Below are positions 8,006-16,705 of a stretch of 64,000 bases of DNA, piece after piece. This stretch comes from Photobacterium toruni (GTDB lineage Bacteria; Pseudomonadota; Gammaproteobacteria; Enterobacterales; Vibrionaceae): assembly GCF_024529955.1 (NCBI RefSeq), contig NZ_AP024855.1:868001-932000 (forward strand), given 5' to 3'. The first letter of the stretch is position 1, and each line of letters begins with the position of its first letter. The notes beneath the pieces are model-generated. The model was not told the DNA's origin, ran no database searches, and worked only from the letters and a program-made list of their open reading frames with translations. Both the position numbers and the translations under genes were made by a program.

Positions 8006-8076
8006 TCTAAAGGTACTTTGTGAAGAAGTTACCAATACTTTCCCTAATGCTTATCAGCCTAAATAGAATAGAAAGC

Positions 8077-8187
8077 CTAACAAGGTTTTGTCCATGTACA
8101 TTTAAGTGCTCCCTTTATGACAGCTGCGATGACTCTGATATCTAATTCATTCCAACTTAGGGGTTCTTCACTTAACTCACAAAACAC
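8077..8187 (-). CDS. Possible small protein, 36 aa
   Basis: A GTG codon preceded by AAGGGAG at good spacing opens 36 codons (start MFCELSEEPLSWNELD, end CTWTKPC). The residue mix looks protein-like and the ribosome-binding site is strong for this region. It could equally be the 3' remnant of a larger gene, since the frame is closed only a few codons upstream. No family recognised. Confidence 0.3.
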   Translation of the reverse strand: MFCELSEEPLSWNELDIRVIAAVIKGALKCTWTKPC

Positions 8188-8562
8188 AAAATCTCCCTTA
8201 AGAAAACTAATCTTTCACCATCACATATTCACCGTAGAATACTGATTATTTATGCTCGTTTGAGCAAGACTGATTCATTTTATGTGAGAGCAAAGTTGCG
8301 CTTTCACATATGCGCTTTGTGGTGTATTTTTACCGGAAAATATATACAGTGATAACGTGTTACTTGTTGTAAGCAGAGCGCGGTTAAGCCTAAGAAATAG
8401 CATGCTAAATTAACTGGTCTTTCTAGGTTTGATTGCATTGTAATTAATTGAAAAAAATGAGTATTATTATATCCATACTCTAAGTGTTAAGTAGAAAATT
8501 GGGTGTGATAATTCGTTTTTCATTGACGTAGTAAAATCTACTTTCTTCATTAGGTTAAATTC
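8188..8562. other. Island intergenic region
   Basis: 375 bases with no ORF I can support. It contains TTTATGTGAGAGCAAAG and a related inverted GCTTTCACATA around 8279-8311, which may form a weak hairpin, and the promoter region of the DUF4209 gene. Confidence 0.4.
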
Positions 8563-10365
8563 ATGGCTAACTATTCAGATGATATTCTGATTTCGGAAAA
8601 GATATACAGTAATTACACAATTGATTTGCCTAGATTAAGCGTCCCCAATGGTACGTTTAGCTTACAGCTTGGCCGGAAAGGGGACACTGAGAGAGAGAAA
8701 GAAAACGATGAGCTAGCAAAACTCTACTATGTGCTAGCAAAAATCATGTTGTTTAGGTTTTCACCAAGTAGCGTCAATGATCCTTACCGAGCTCATGAGC
8801 TAGATTCAATTGCGGAGAATCTTACTGATAATGACTTAGATATATTGGAAAAGCTTGCATCGCATTGTGAGTGCCTTGCTATCAAAGCTCGAATTGCTGA
8901 CATTAGATGGCTTCTCGTGAAGCCAAAAAACTATAAAGATGCGATAGCTGCTATCGAGAATTATTCGGAATACCCTGTAGAACCTGTGACTTGGAACGAG
9001 GGCACTAAAGACTTTTACGAGCGTGCATTATGTCTTGGTTTGCAGCTACGAAAAGGGGCAGAAAAGCAAGTCACAGCTTTGGAAAGAAAACTGTTATCCT
9101 CTTTAGAAGGCGACTTCATTAATTCTAGCCCATACTTTCATCTTCAAGTGGCTAACCTCCTATTCGAATATGCCTTAGCTAAAGGGAAGTCGACTTGGCT
9201 AGGGATACGTTTTTTAGAAAGAGGACAGTACTTTATTAGGGAAAAGAACTTCAACGCAGCACGCAGTTATTTGTTGTTTGCTGCAGACCGATTCGGTGCT
9301 GAGGGCGATGAAGAGCAATGGCTGCTTTGCAAATACCTTACAGCTAATTCGTGGGAGCTGGAGGCGGAAGCAATAGATCATTCTTTTGTTAGAAAGCATT
9401 TCTATGAAAATGCTTTTCATTCATATACAGCCATTCCAACGAGATATAGGGACAAATTCGAGATAGATAGCAAAATACTCGAATTGAGAAATTCACTGAG
9501 AGTTGTTGGTCAGAAAGCCGTTGCTGAATTGCCTGTTATAAAAATGCCTTCAGTAGATGTATCTGAATCTGTGAAAGCTTCAATAGAGTATATGTCAGGT
9601 TTGGTTGATACAGCTACTGCGATACAATCTCTAGCACTAATCTGTAAACCTGTAACTCTGATTTATGCTGAAGATTCATTGAAAAGCCAACTTGAAAATA
9701 CACTCTTCACTAGGCTATTTAGTACAGTAAGATTCACAAGTGATGGCCGCTCTGCTGGGCGTTCAAACCCCCTTGGAATCGAAAGTGATGTCGAGGAAAG
9801 TGATAAATTTACGGTACTTGTTGAGAAAGCTTGTCACTATGCAGAATTTGTCTCTCAGGCCTCAATTATTCATGGTCTAAACCAATTATTGGAAGAGCAT
9901 CGAATATCCTTTCATCAATTACTAGAAATGTGCAAGTTGAGCCCATTTGTTCCCACCGATAGAGCACGCTTATTTGCCCGTGGGCTCTATTTAGGTTTCG
10001 AGTATGACTTTGCTACTGCCATACATATGTTGGTACCTCAATGGGAGCATATCGTCAGAAACGTCTTAAACGAATGCAGTGTCGCAACTACCGTGATTAA
10101 AGATAGCCAAGAGACGGAGATTGGTCTCTCTAAACTTCTCGATAAAGAAGAAACAGCAGAGATATTCGACCAAGATTTATTGTTTGAGATGAAAGCCCTC
10201 CTCGTACATTGGCATGGTCCAAACCTAAGAAACAATATCGCACATGGGCTCATTTCTACCAATGAAGCCGGAAGTTATTTGGCCGTTTATTGGTGGTGGA
10301 GGTCACTAAGACTCATTGTGATGTCACTTGCCCCTATGTGTGAGGCGAATACAAATATTAAATAA
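8563..10365 (+). CDS. DUF4209-type protein with an Rx4H (HEPN-like) motif
   Basis: A 600-aa soluble, almost wholly helical protein. The C-terminus (about residues 480-575) carries HGPNLRNNIAHGL, the hallmark I associate with DUF4209. It contains R556-N-N-I-A-H561, the Rx4H spacing of HEPN ribonucleases. Residues 60-330 look like helical repeats and could act as a sensor region. HEPN proteins often act as RNases in anti-phage or abortive systems; that role is inferred here from the motif and the mobile-island setting. It is a single gene with long untranslated flanks and no evident partner. Confidence 0.7.
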   Translation: MANYSDDILISEKIYSNYTIDLPRLSVPNGTFSLQLGRKGDTEREKENDELAKLYYVLAKIMLFRFSPSSVNDPYRAHELDSIAENLTDNDLDILEKLASHCECLAIKARIADIRWLLVKPKNYKDAIAAIENYSEYPVEPVTWNEGTKDFYERALCLGLQLRKGAEKQVTALERKLLSSLEGDFINSSPYFHLQVANLLFEYALAKGKSTWLGIRFLERGQYFIREKNFNAARSYLLFAADRFGAEGDEEQWLLCKYLTANSWELEAEAIDHSFVRKHFYENAFHSYTAIPTRYRDKFEIDSKILELRNSLRVVGQKAVAELPVIKMPSVDVSESVKASIEYMSGLVDTATAIQSLALICKPVTLIYAEDSLKSQLENTLFTRLFSTVRFTSDGRSAGRSNPLGIESDVEESDKFTVLVEKACHYAEFVSQASIIHGLNQLLEEHRISFHQLLEMCKLSPFVPTDRARLFARGLYLGFEYDFATAIHMLVPQWEHIVRNVLNECSVATTVIKDSQETEIGLSKLLDKEETAEIFDQDLLFEMKALLVHWHGPNLRNNIAHGLISTNEAGSYLAVYWWWRSLRLIVMSLAPMCEANTNIK

Positions 10366-10456
10366 ATCATTGACATAAATGATGCTGAAGACATGTTTAG
10401 TCTAGCTGTCGTGGGTAAGTGAAATTGGCCCCTACAATGGTGCCTAGTTTGATAAC

Positions 10457-10672
10457 GTGCTAATTGTATTAGGTAGGGGATGGAATTTCACGTTGTTAAA
10501 CATAGGATATCCGTCTAATAAAAAAGATGCACTAGAACGTAATCTATTTTATGTTGCGTGTTCTAGACCGAAGATAAATTTGACAGTATTGATAACACAA
10601 CAATTGTCTGAAAATTCTTTAGCTTTGTTGCGATATTGGTTTGGTGATGAAACTGTGCAGTCTATTTATTAA
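10457..10672 (+). pseudogene. C-terminal remnant of a UvrD/Rep-like helicase
   Basis: 71 codons from a GTG. The segment ERNLFYVACSRPKINLTVLI is the motif VI region of superfamily 1 helicases (YVACSRPK), followed by the usual C-terminal tail ending in RYWFGDETVQ. No upstream helicase sequence remains: an in-frame TAG lies at 10445. It is therefore the tail of a gene whose first several hundred codons were deleted. A helicase of this kind would fit a lost defence system, but the family cannot be set from the tail alone. Confidence 0.7.
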
Positions 10673-10905
10673 AAAATGATGTGGATTTTTAAAGAAGAGT
10701 CAGTAAATTACTAGCTCTTCTTTACTTTATAATTATTTTAATTCTGAGGTAAAAGTGAGATATATTGTTTAAATGAAACTATATTTTTAAACTATAATTA
10801 ATTTCAAGGTTTTATTGGAAATTATAATTATATTCAGTGGTGCTTCACTTAATATTGTAATTATATAATTATGTTATATTTTTCTTTACAAAGTTGAGGA
10901 TGAGA

Positions 10906-12039
10906 ATGATTAATAAAAATTATGATGTAAAAGTTAAGACGATATTGATTGAAGATATTATCATAGCTCCAGAAACACAACATAGAGCTAATCATTCTCA
11001 AGCACATATTGCTAATTTAATAGAAAGTATTTCAGAGGGGGATAATTTAACCCCAATAACCATCATTGAAAGTAATGATATGAATACTGAGGAAGAAAAA
11101 TATTATTTGGTTGATGGTTACCATAGATTAGAAGCTCATATATTATCAGGTATTGATGAAATAAAAGCTAAAATCATTAATGTTGGCAATAAAGAATTAG
11201 CAATAGAATTATCATTATCTGCAAATGCAGAACATGCTCCGGCTTTACCAAGAAATGCTGATGATTTAAAAAAAGCTTGTACAAATTGCTGTGAGTTTTT
11301 ACATAGAAAAAACAAAAATAGCAGTAAAATTCCAGATGAATATATATCTATCAATACTCAGAATGTGGCAGATATTGTTCATTGTTCATATAATGTGGCT
11401 CAGAATCAAGTTGTTGATTTTAATAATAATAAAAGGTATATTAGAAATAGAAAAATATACGGTGATTTGAAAGGAGAGATAAAAATATCTGAAATAGCAG
11501 AAAAATATGGATTATCTGAACAAATGATACGTAAAATAAAAAAAGATAAAGAAGGGGAGGATAGATATGAAAAAAAGAGGCCTTCAGGTTGGTCTAGGTC
11601 AAGACGAGGATCATTACTTAACTCTAAAAACGTCACTAACACTCATGGTAAGATATCTAACTTAAAACATATTGATAGACATTCTTATGCTGATGATTTA
11701 GCAGAGAGAGATATTATAAATTATCTTATTAATTTACGAATGTTTGATGGGGCGAATTCTGATGTAAATAAAACTAATATGTATATTTATGGTGGACAAG
11801 TAGACATTATTGGTACACATGAATTAGTTGAAGTAAAAAAATTTGGTACTAGAGCTAATATTTTTCAGGCAATTGGTCAAATAATAACTTACAGCTTAAG
11901 ATATCCAAATAAACAAAAAGTAATTGCTTGTCTCTGGCATGATGATATCGGACAATTTTTAAAATATGATATACTAAAAAAATTGGATATAAAATTGCTG
12001 ATAATCAATTCTGACGGAACAAATAAGTATATGGTATAG
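10906..12039 (+). CDS. ParB-like / HTH / PD-(D/E)xK-like nuclease fusion
   Basis: A 377-aa protein with three parts. Residues 1-100 are a ParB/sulfiredoxin-like domain (VDGYHRLEAH at about 73-82). The middle (about 120-215) has helix-turn-helix segments (NVADIVHCSYNVAQ and KISEIAEKYGLSEQMI). The C-terminus has YGGQVDIIG, LVEVKK and QAIGQIITY, a PD-(D/E)xK-like nuclease pattern with Asp near 301 and Glu-x-Lys near 309. I place the start at ATG 10906, six bases after GAGG; a TTG at 10894 also opens the frame. Very AT-rich. It could be a DNA-targeting defence or maintenance protein; the role is unknown. Confidence 0.7.
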   Translation: MINKNYDVKVKTILIEDIIIAPETQHRANHSQAHIANLIESISEGDNLTPITIIESNDMNTEEEKYYLVDGYHRLEAHILSGIDEIKAKIINVGNKELAIELSLSANAEHAPALPRNADDLKKACTNCCEFLHRKNKNSSKIPDEYISINTQNVADIVHCSYNVAQNQVVDFNNNKRYIRNRKIYGDLKGEIKISEIAEKYGLSEQMIRKIKKDKEGEDRYEKKRPSGWSRSRRGSLLNSKNVTNTHGKISNLKHIDRHSYADDLAERDIINYLINLRMFDGANSDVNKTNMYIYGGQVDIIGTHELVEVKKFGTRANIFQAIGQIITYSLRYPNKQKVIACLWHDDIGQFLKYDILKKLDIKLLIINSDGTNKYMV

Positions 12040-12085
12040 TATTTTATATATTTTAGTGTTTGTTTTTTAAAACTAATATAAATAT

Positions 12086-12544
12086 TTAATTTATATTTTT
12101 TATTTTATTCCTTTTAAAATAGGCTAATTGGTTTCTTAGCTCAGTATTTATTTTTTCTAATTCATCTATTTTGGCATTAGCTTTTCTAAGTGCATCGTTG
12201 AAATGATGGTGATCAGTAGCCATTTTTGAAACAAGTGCTTTTAGCACATTTTTCTCTTGTTTATATTTCTCTTTGATTTTAGTTTCTTTTTTTATTCTAT
12301 CTCGTAATTTTGGTGATACGTCTTTGGTAGGATTTTTACTATGAGAAGGTAAGTTGATTTTTTCTTTTTTTATCTTAGCAATTATTTCAGGATAATAGTA
12401 TCCACTACCATTACCAAGGTTTGCTTCTTCTTCTACGGCGCGTACACTGAGCTTCCGCGTAGAGGGTATACGTTTAGTTTGCTGTTGTAGGATACGTTCT
12501 AAAGCAGCTTCAAGAGCGTATAGAGTATCTTCTTTTTTGCTCAT
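12086..12544 (-). CDS. Small coiled-coil protein of the recombination module (TnpC/GmtX-like position)
   Basis: 152 aa, very basic. The N-terminus (residues 5-50) looks like a winged or helix-turn-helix segment (KLSVRAVEEEANLGNGSGYYYP). Residues 85-145 form a coiled coil ending in lysines. It is the last gene of the leftward recombinase operon, and its start overlaps the previous stop by four bases (ATGA), indicating translational coupling. By position and size it matches TnpC of Tn554, a small accessory protein of transposition, or the third protein of gamma-mobile-trio islands. I cannot tell which without a search. Confidence 0.65.
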   Translation of the reverse strand: MSKKEDTLYALEAALERILQQQTKRIPSTRKLSVRAVEEEANLGNGSGYYYPEIIAKIKKEKINLPSHSKNPTKDVSPKLRDRIKKETKIKEKYKQEKNVLKALVSKMATDHHHFNDALRKANAKIDELEKINTELRNQLAYFKRNKIKNIN

Positions 12545-14577
12545 AATTCTTTAAACTCCACTGGATGTGTATAGACACTAAAATCTATTCCAAAATCAGT
12601 CATGACACTTTCTGCAGCCCTGATTTGAGTAATACAATGAGAATAAATTGAAGGTGAGACAGATATATTTGAAGCTAGATACTTAGTTAAGTCTAAATGC
12701 TTTTTTTGCCACCATTGAGCATTATCTTCATCAATAATGCTACTTCCGCTTGAACAATCAATACAAAAAGTCGGATTTATAATGCCATCCATATCACACT
12801 TATATCCATTTTTGCAGTAGCTATGCATTGTTCCATGTAAGGTGAGCTGCCCTTTTTTTACAATGTCATAAATAATATCCCATGAGCTATAAATATGAGG
12901 GATATCATTTCTCATTGCAACTATAGCTTTACCATGAACTCCTGATAATGGTTTATCATTATGTACCCAATCAAAAAATTTTTGAGTTGTATCTTGTATT
13001 TTTGTTTCATCTAATAGTATTTGTAGGTCTTTATCCATTTCAAGATCTTTTAATCTATTTGATATGCTTCCTTCGCAATACCACTCAGTCATTTGTAAGT
13101 ATAAATGCTTAAACTGTTGTTTTAAGGATATTGTACTACCAAGACGATGCTTTATAGTATAAAAAGCGAGTGAACGCCGGAATTGGTGAGAACTTAAAGG
13201 CCATGGTTTATTTATGAAAATATTTTGTTTTATTAAGTCTAAACTGTTGGGATTAGATTTTATACACTCATCATAATCGTCCTCTGTAACAATAATATTG
13301 TTCAATATAACGAATGTTTTTAATCTATGAGGCCAATTAGTAATTGTAGATGGATATTTTGAACGAACTACTTGATTTATCCATATATTTTTAATTTTAG
13401 TTGGTGAATTTTTATTACATGCTGATCTCCATTCTTTTGTTAAAATGGACATTAATTCAATAGCTTTTTTGCAGATGGCTGCAGTAACCCAAGTGGCTTT
13501 TTTTTCACCAAATTTAAATGTTTTAGACTGAAGTAAATGGAAGGTTTTTCCATCTATATTCTCTTCAAAATAACTATCAATACTTAATTCTTTTAATTCA
13601 GAATCTCTCATTCCAGTGAATGCTCCACAGCATATGTAACATGCTGTAATTAAATCATTATAGTATGAAATCCAACTCCTACCATCAAAGTTATAATGAG
13701 ATAATGGAGTGTTACTTAAATTTCTATTTATAATTTCTGTTATTGGTATTGATTTTATTTCTGATTTTTTTGCCGAATATCGGCGTTTAGTCGTAATATG
13801 ATTTAGATTCCCACTATCAATTAATCGGTCTAATTCTTTTGTTCGAAAAATATAGTCATTCTGAATGTCAATTTCAGTATTTAGTAAATAATATCTATAT
13901 GGGAAAGCCATCTCAATTTTTTCAATAGCAGCTGAATATATGTTATCAGCTATCCTTTCTGGTATTGTTAATGTTTGCTGCTGTGTTTTGTTACTTAATT
14001 TCACAGCTAATTCTTTTGATTTTATTTTTGATATATTAAAATCAATGTCAATCCATTTTTGCAGTAATAGTATATTGTTTATTGCTACAAATTTAAGTTC
14101 AATCGTATGTTGAGATAACTTTTTTTCTTTAATATATTCTTCGAAGTAATTCCAAAGTTTAGGATCTCCAAGTGCTTTAAGTGATGTCTTTTCATGTGTT
14201 AGTAAAAACTGATAGATTAATTTCAGATCTGAATAACGACTTATAATTGTTCTTGGTTTTGCAGGAGTAACCTGACGGCCTGATTTATGAAATATCCATC
14301 CATAGATTATCAGTTTTAATTCTATTGTTAATGTGAATGATGATTTGAACTGTTCAAAATTAAATTCATGTTCCCGTATATAATTTTCTGAAAAATAAGG
14401 TTTTAAGCTCCATTTTGTATCACCAAATTTAGATATTATATTATTTTCTTTATCTTTACAGATGGCAATATTATTCAATTTGTCCCATTCTTTATTTTTC
14501 ACTAATGATACAATATCATAATTAATAGCTAAATGTTCAATGGGATAATCTGATGGTATATTTAATTTATTAGTCAT
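12541..14577 (-). CDS. Large tyrosine recombinase-like protein (TnpB/GmtZ-like)
   Basis: 678 aa. Box I is seen as GAFTGMRDSELKEL (about 318-331, catalytic Arg in GMRDSE). Box II is HQFRRS (about 463-468), with HLYLQMTEWYCEG (about 490-502) offering His and the Tyr nucleophile. A cysteine cluster (CKNGYKC and later CIDC, about 590-615) suggests a zinc-binding C-terminal region, as in TnpB-type recombinases. It lies 14 bases after the previous gene and overlaps the next by four. The frame is intact, very AT-rich. It probably works jointly with the two upstream recombinases. Confidence 0.8.
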   Translation of the reverse strand: MTNKLNIPSDYPIEHLAINYDIVSLVKNKEWDKLNNIAICKDKENNIISKFGDTKWSLKPYFSENYIREHEFNFEQFKSSFTLTIELKLIIYGWIFHKSGRQVTPAKPRTIISRYSDLKLIYQFLLTHEKTSLKALGDPKLWNYFEEYIKEKKLSQHTIELKFVAINNILLLQKWIDIDFNISKIKSKELAVKLSNKTQQQTLTIPERIADNIYSAAIEKIEMAFPYRYYLLNTEIDIQNDYIFRTKELDRLIDSGNLNHITTKRRYSAKKSEIKSIPITEIINRNLSNTPLSHYNFDGRSWISYYNDLITACYICCGAFTGMRDSELKELSIDSYFEENIDGKTFHLLQSKTFKFGEKKATWVTAAICKKAIELMSILTKEWRSACNKNSPTKIKNIWINQVVRSKYPSTITNWPHRLKTFVILNNIIVTEDDYDECIKSNPNSLDLIKQNIFINKPWPLSSHQFRRSLAFYTIKHRLGSTISLKQQFKHLYLQMTEWYCEGSISNRLKDLEMDKDLQILLDETKIQDTTQKFFDWVHNDKPLSGVHGKAIVAMRNDIPHIYSSWDIIYDIVKKGQLTLHGTMHSYCKNGYKCDMDGIINPTFCIDCSSGSSIIDEDNAQWWQKKHLDLTKYLASNISVSPSIYSHCITQIRAAESVMTDFGIDFSVYTHPVEFKEL

Positions 14578-14591
14578 TTTAAAGTTCCTAT

Positions 14592-15680
14592 TTATGATAA
14601 TATCATAGAATCAATATCTTTCCAGAGTGGATGCCTTCCTTCATTTACAAGTTTATAATTGGATGATTTAATTAATTTCTTATCAAGTCTTGGTAATATT
14701 TCCTTATCAATAAAGTCTATTGTTTTTTTGAAATTATCTTCATAATGCTTGCTATCTATATGAAGATATAATGATTCTTCTAAGTTTTCTTTGAAGGATA
14801 ATAAACACCATATGTCATCAAGTGATTGTATGATTACTTGATGTTCACATCCAAAGCATGCTAATAAATCAGCACATGCTAGTGTTAGGTTATCTTTGTA
14901 TTTACTTGAACGTTTATTGAATATTTTTGATTTCTTTCCAAAAGGATCTGAGCAATACGTACCATTTGCTGAGACTTTTAAATTTGGAGACAATTTTTTA
15001 AGGTATTCTTCATACGTTAATGTTGAAATATGTAGTGTTTCTTTAATTTTATTTATTGGTTCTTTGGTTCGAGCTTGTTCATAACGGATTGAAATAGTTT
15101 CTTGTAACATTTTATTGTTATCATGATCATTACCAGTTGTGTAGTGTTTCTGTATAACATTTGGAGTATTACCTAAGATTATAGAAGAAGCTAATTCACC
15201 TTGATTTATTTGTGATAATTGACTTCCCGTCTGTCTAAATCTTGATATTTTAGGTAATAATTCATTTCCTCTATCATCCGTCATTGGATGATATCTACGT
15301 ATGAATCTTTTATTAAATGATGATAAGGTTGATGATGATATAGGTATTACATCATTACTTATACATAACTGAAATAATAATGCATCTTTCGAATTATCTA
15401 TCGCAGTAGAGACTTTAAGAAGAGTGTCAAAAAAATTCATACAGTATTTAGGTATATTGAGATTGTGTTGTCCAATTTCAACATGAATTATTTTAAATGA
15501 TCTTCGTTTAAATACTGGCATTGTATACCATTCATCTTTAATGCTAAATCCTGCTTTTTGGGGGCGTTTAAGGGTAAATAATTGGGTAGTGTTAGTACTA
15601 GTATAATAAGCCATTAAATAAGTAGCAGCTACCATCATTTTGCTTATTCCACTACAAATCTTGTTTTTTTTCCATTCCAT
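14592..15680 (-). CDS. Second recombinase, C-terminal frame
   Basis: A 362-codon frame forming the catalytic half of a protein that starts in the overlapping frame at 15644-16312. RFRQTG (box II-like) and ILGNTPNVIQKHYTTG (with the Tyr nucleophile position) resemble the end of a tyrosine-recombinase domain; other catalytic residues look degenerate. The two frames overlap by 37 bases at an A8 run (15664-15671). A -1 shift there joins them into about 573 aa, a normal size for the middle member of such modules. An independent start at ATG 15680 is less likely, because residues before about 6 only copy the slip site. Confidence 0.75.
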   Translation of the reverse strand: MEWKKNKICSGISKMMVAATYLMAYYTSTNTTQLFTLKRPQKAGFSIKDEWYTMPVFKRRSFKIIHVEIGQHNLNIPKYCMNFFDTLLKVSTAIDNSKDALLFQLCISNDVIPISSSTLSSFNKRFIRRYHPMTDDRGNELLPKISRFRQTGSQLSQINQGELASSIILGNTPNVIQKHYTTGNDHDNNKMLQETISIRYEQARTKEPINKIKETLHISTLTYEEYLKKLSPNLKVSANGTYCSDPFGKKSKIFNKRSSKYKDNLTLACADLLACFGCEHQVIIQSLDDIWCLLSFKENLEESLYLHIDSKHYEDNFKKTIDFIDKEILPRLDKKLIKSSNYKLVNEGRHPLWKDIDSMILS

Positions 15681-16312
15681 TCAAAAGTCATAGTATATGA
15701 TGAAACATAACTAGATTTATGCTTTTCAGGATTATCTAAAAATTGAGTGGCAGTTTGTTTAAATAATGCTCTTAATAATGGTAAAATTTTTTTTAGATCT
15801 GAACGAGAATAAGATTGGTTTGATTCTTGATCATTTCTAGATACTAATAATATATTATCAAAATAGTTTTCATTATAACCTAAAAGAGAAAATACTAATT
15901 TTAGGTCGTGTATAATATGACAATATGAACTTCGTTTTATTTCTTTTCTCTGTACTCGTTGATAAAGGTATTCACTATATTTTTTTATTGATGGTTCTGC
16001 AAATAAACATAGCTTTTTTTTATCACTCCATATAATATAAGAAAAGGTTTTACTTACCATGGAAATAATACTTTCAACAGCATAGGTGTTAATTATTGAG
16101 TTGATTTCACTTTTAAATTTATTAACTAATTCGTCACGACTTGCAAAGGTACATTCCCCTTTAATTATTTCATTTTTACGAGGAAGATTAAAATATCGAA
16201 CTCTATTGAAATCTATGTATCTTCGGTGAAAATCATCTTTTTCAAGTGTAATATAAAGTTCTGGATCCCATTTAAATCGGTAGATTGAATTATTCATTAA
16301 TAATATCCCCAT
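15644..16312 (-). CDS. Second recombinase, N-terminal frame
   Basis: 222 codons giving the N-terminal, DNA-binding-like half of the middle recombinase. The start is either ATG 16312 or ATG 16297. The latter lies a few bases upstream of the previous gene's stop and overlaps it by 8 bases, with GGGGAT before it. The frame ends 6 codons after an A_AAA_AAA slippery heptamer. Continuing in the -1 frame gives a full-length protein with the ORF at 14592-15680. Either frameshifting is programmed, as in many insertion sequences, or this is a recent one-base deletion or a read error. Confidence 0.75.
   Translation of the reverse strand: MGILLMNNSIYRFKWDPELYITLEKDDFHRRYIDFNRVRYFNLPRKNEIIKGECTFASRDELVNKFKSEINSIINTYAVESIISMVSKTFSYIIWSDKKKLCLFAEPSIKKYSEYLYQRVQRKEIKRSSYCHIIHDLKLVFSLLGYNENYFDNILLVSRNDQESNQSYSRSDLKKILPLLRALFKQTATQFLDNPEKHKSSYVSSYTMTFEWNGKKTRFVVE
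15664..15671 (-). other. A8 slippery site for -1 frameshifting
   Basis: On the coding strand the codons read GGA AAA AAA ACA, placing the heptamer A_AAA_AAA in the exact phase used for -1 ribosomal slippage. After a -1 shift, reading continues AAC AAG ATT into the 362-codon frame. An SD-like GAATGGAA lies just upstream. Confidence 0.6.
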
Positions 16313-16705
16313 TTATAGCATCATGCATTATTTCATCTAATAAAGATAATTGGTTTAAGAATATTTCCTTTCTTTTTAAGTAACGTAAATATTTCCAAGT
16401 CGTTTGTTCATGATTATGCCCCATCCATGACATTATACAATCGAGTGCTTCACTAGTATCTATGCCAGATTGAAGTAAATCATTAAGTCTGTATGTCCCA
16501 TAAGTACAGCGTAAATCATGAAATTTATGATGGAATGTTAAATCAATCATACGAACGTTTTTTCTAAAATCAGCCCATCTAGCACTAATTACTTTACTCT
16601 CAGTAGGATTGCCATAATTACTTATAAACAGAGGAGTAAAGATGATGCTTCGTTCTAAAGCTTTCACTTTATGATTTGGCAAGCTTTGTATTACATTTAA
16701 TTGTT
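16290..16705 (-). pseudogene. First tyrosine recombinase, C-terminal part (cut off by IS)
   Basis: This frame carries the catalytic end of a tyrosine recombinase: FHDLRCTYGTYRL (His-x-x-Arg) and MSWMGHNHEQTTWKYL (His and the Tyr nucleophile). It is separated from its first 304 codons by the IS1595 element. Removing the IS and one target copy joins the frame without any change (QL then NVIQSLPNHK) into a 439-aa protein. By itself this piece has no proper start or ribosome-binding site. Its stop overlaps the start of the next recombinase, so the original genes were translationally coupled. Confidence 0.92.
16698..16705. repeat. Target duplication, left copy
   Basis: TAATTGTT directly before the left inverted repeat of the IS. 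It is identical to 17732-17739, and 8 bp is the duplication length expected for the IS1595 family. Confidence 0.95.

Noticed and set aside
10894-12039. Plasmid partition locus
   Set aside because: There is no ParA ATPase and no centromere-like repeat array, and the protein ends in a nuclease-like domain.
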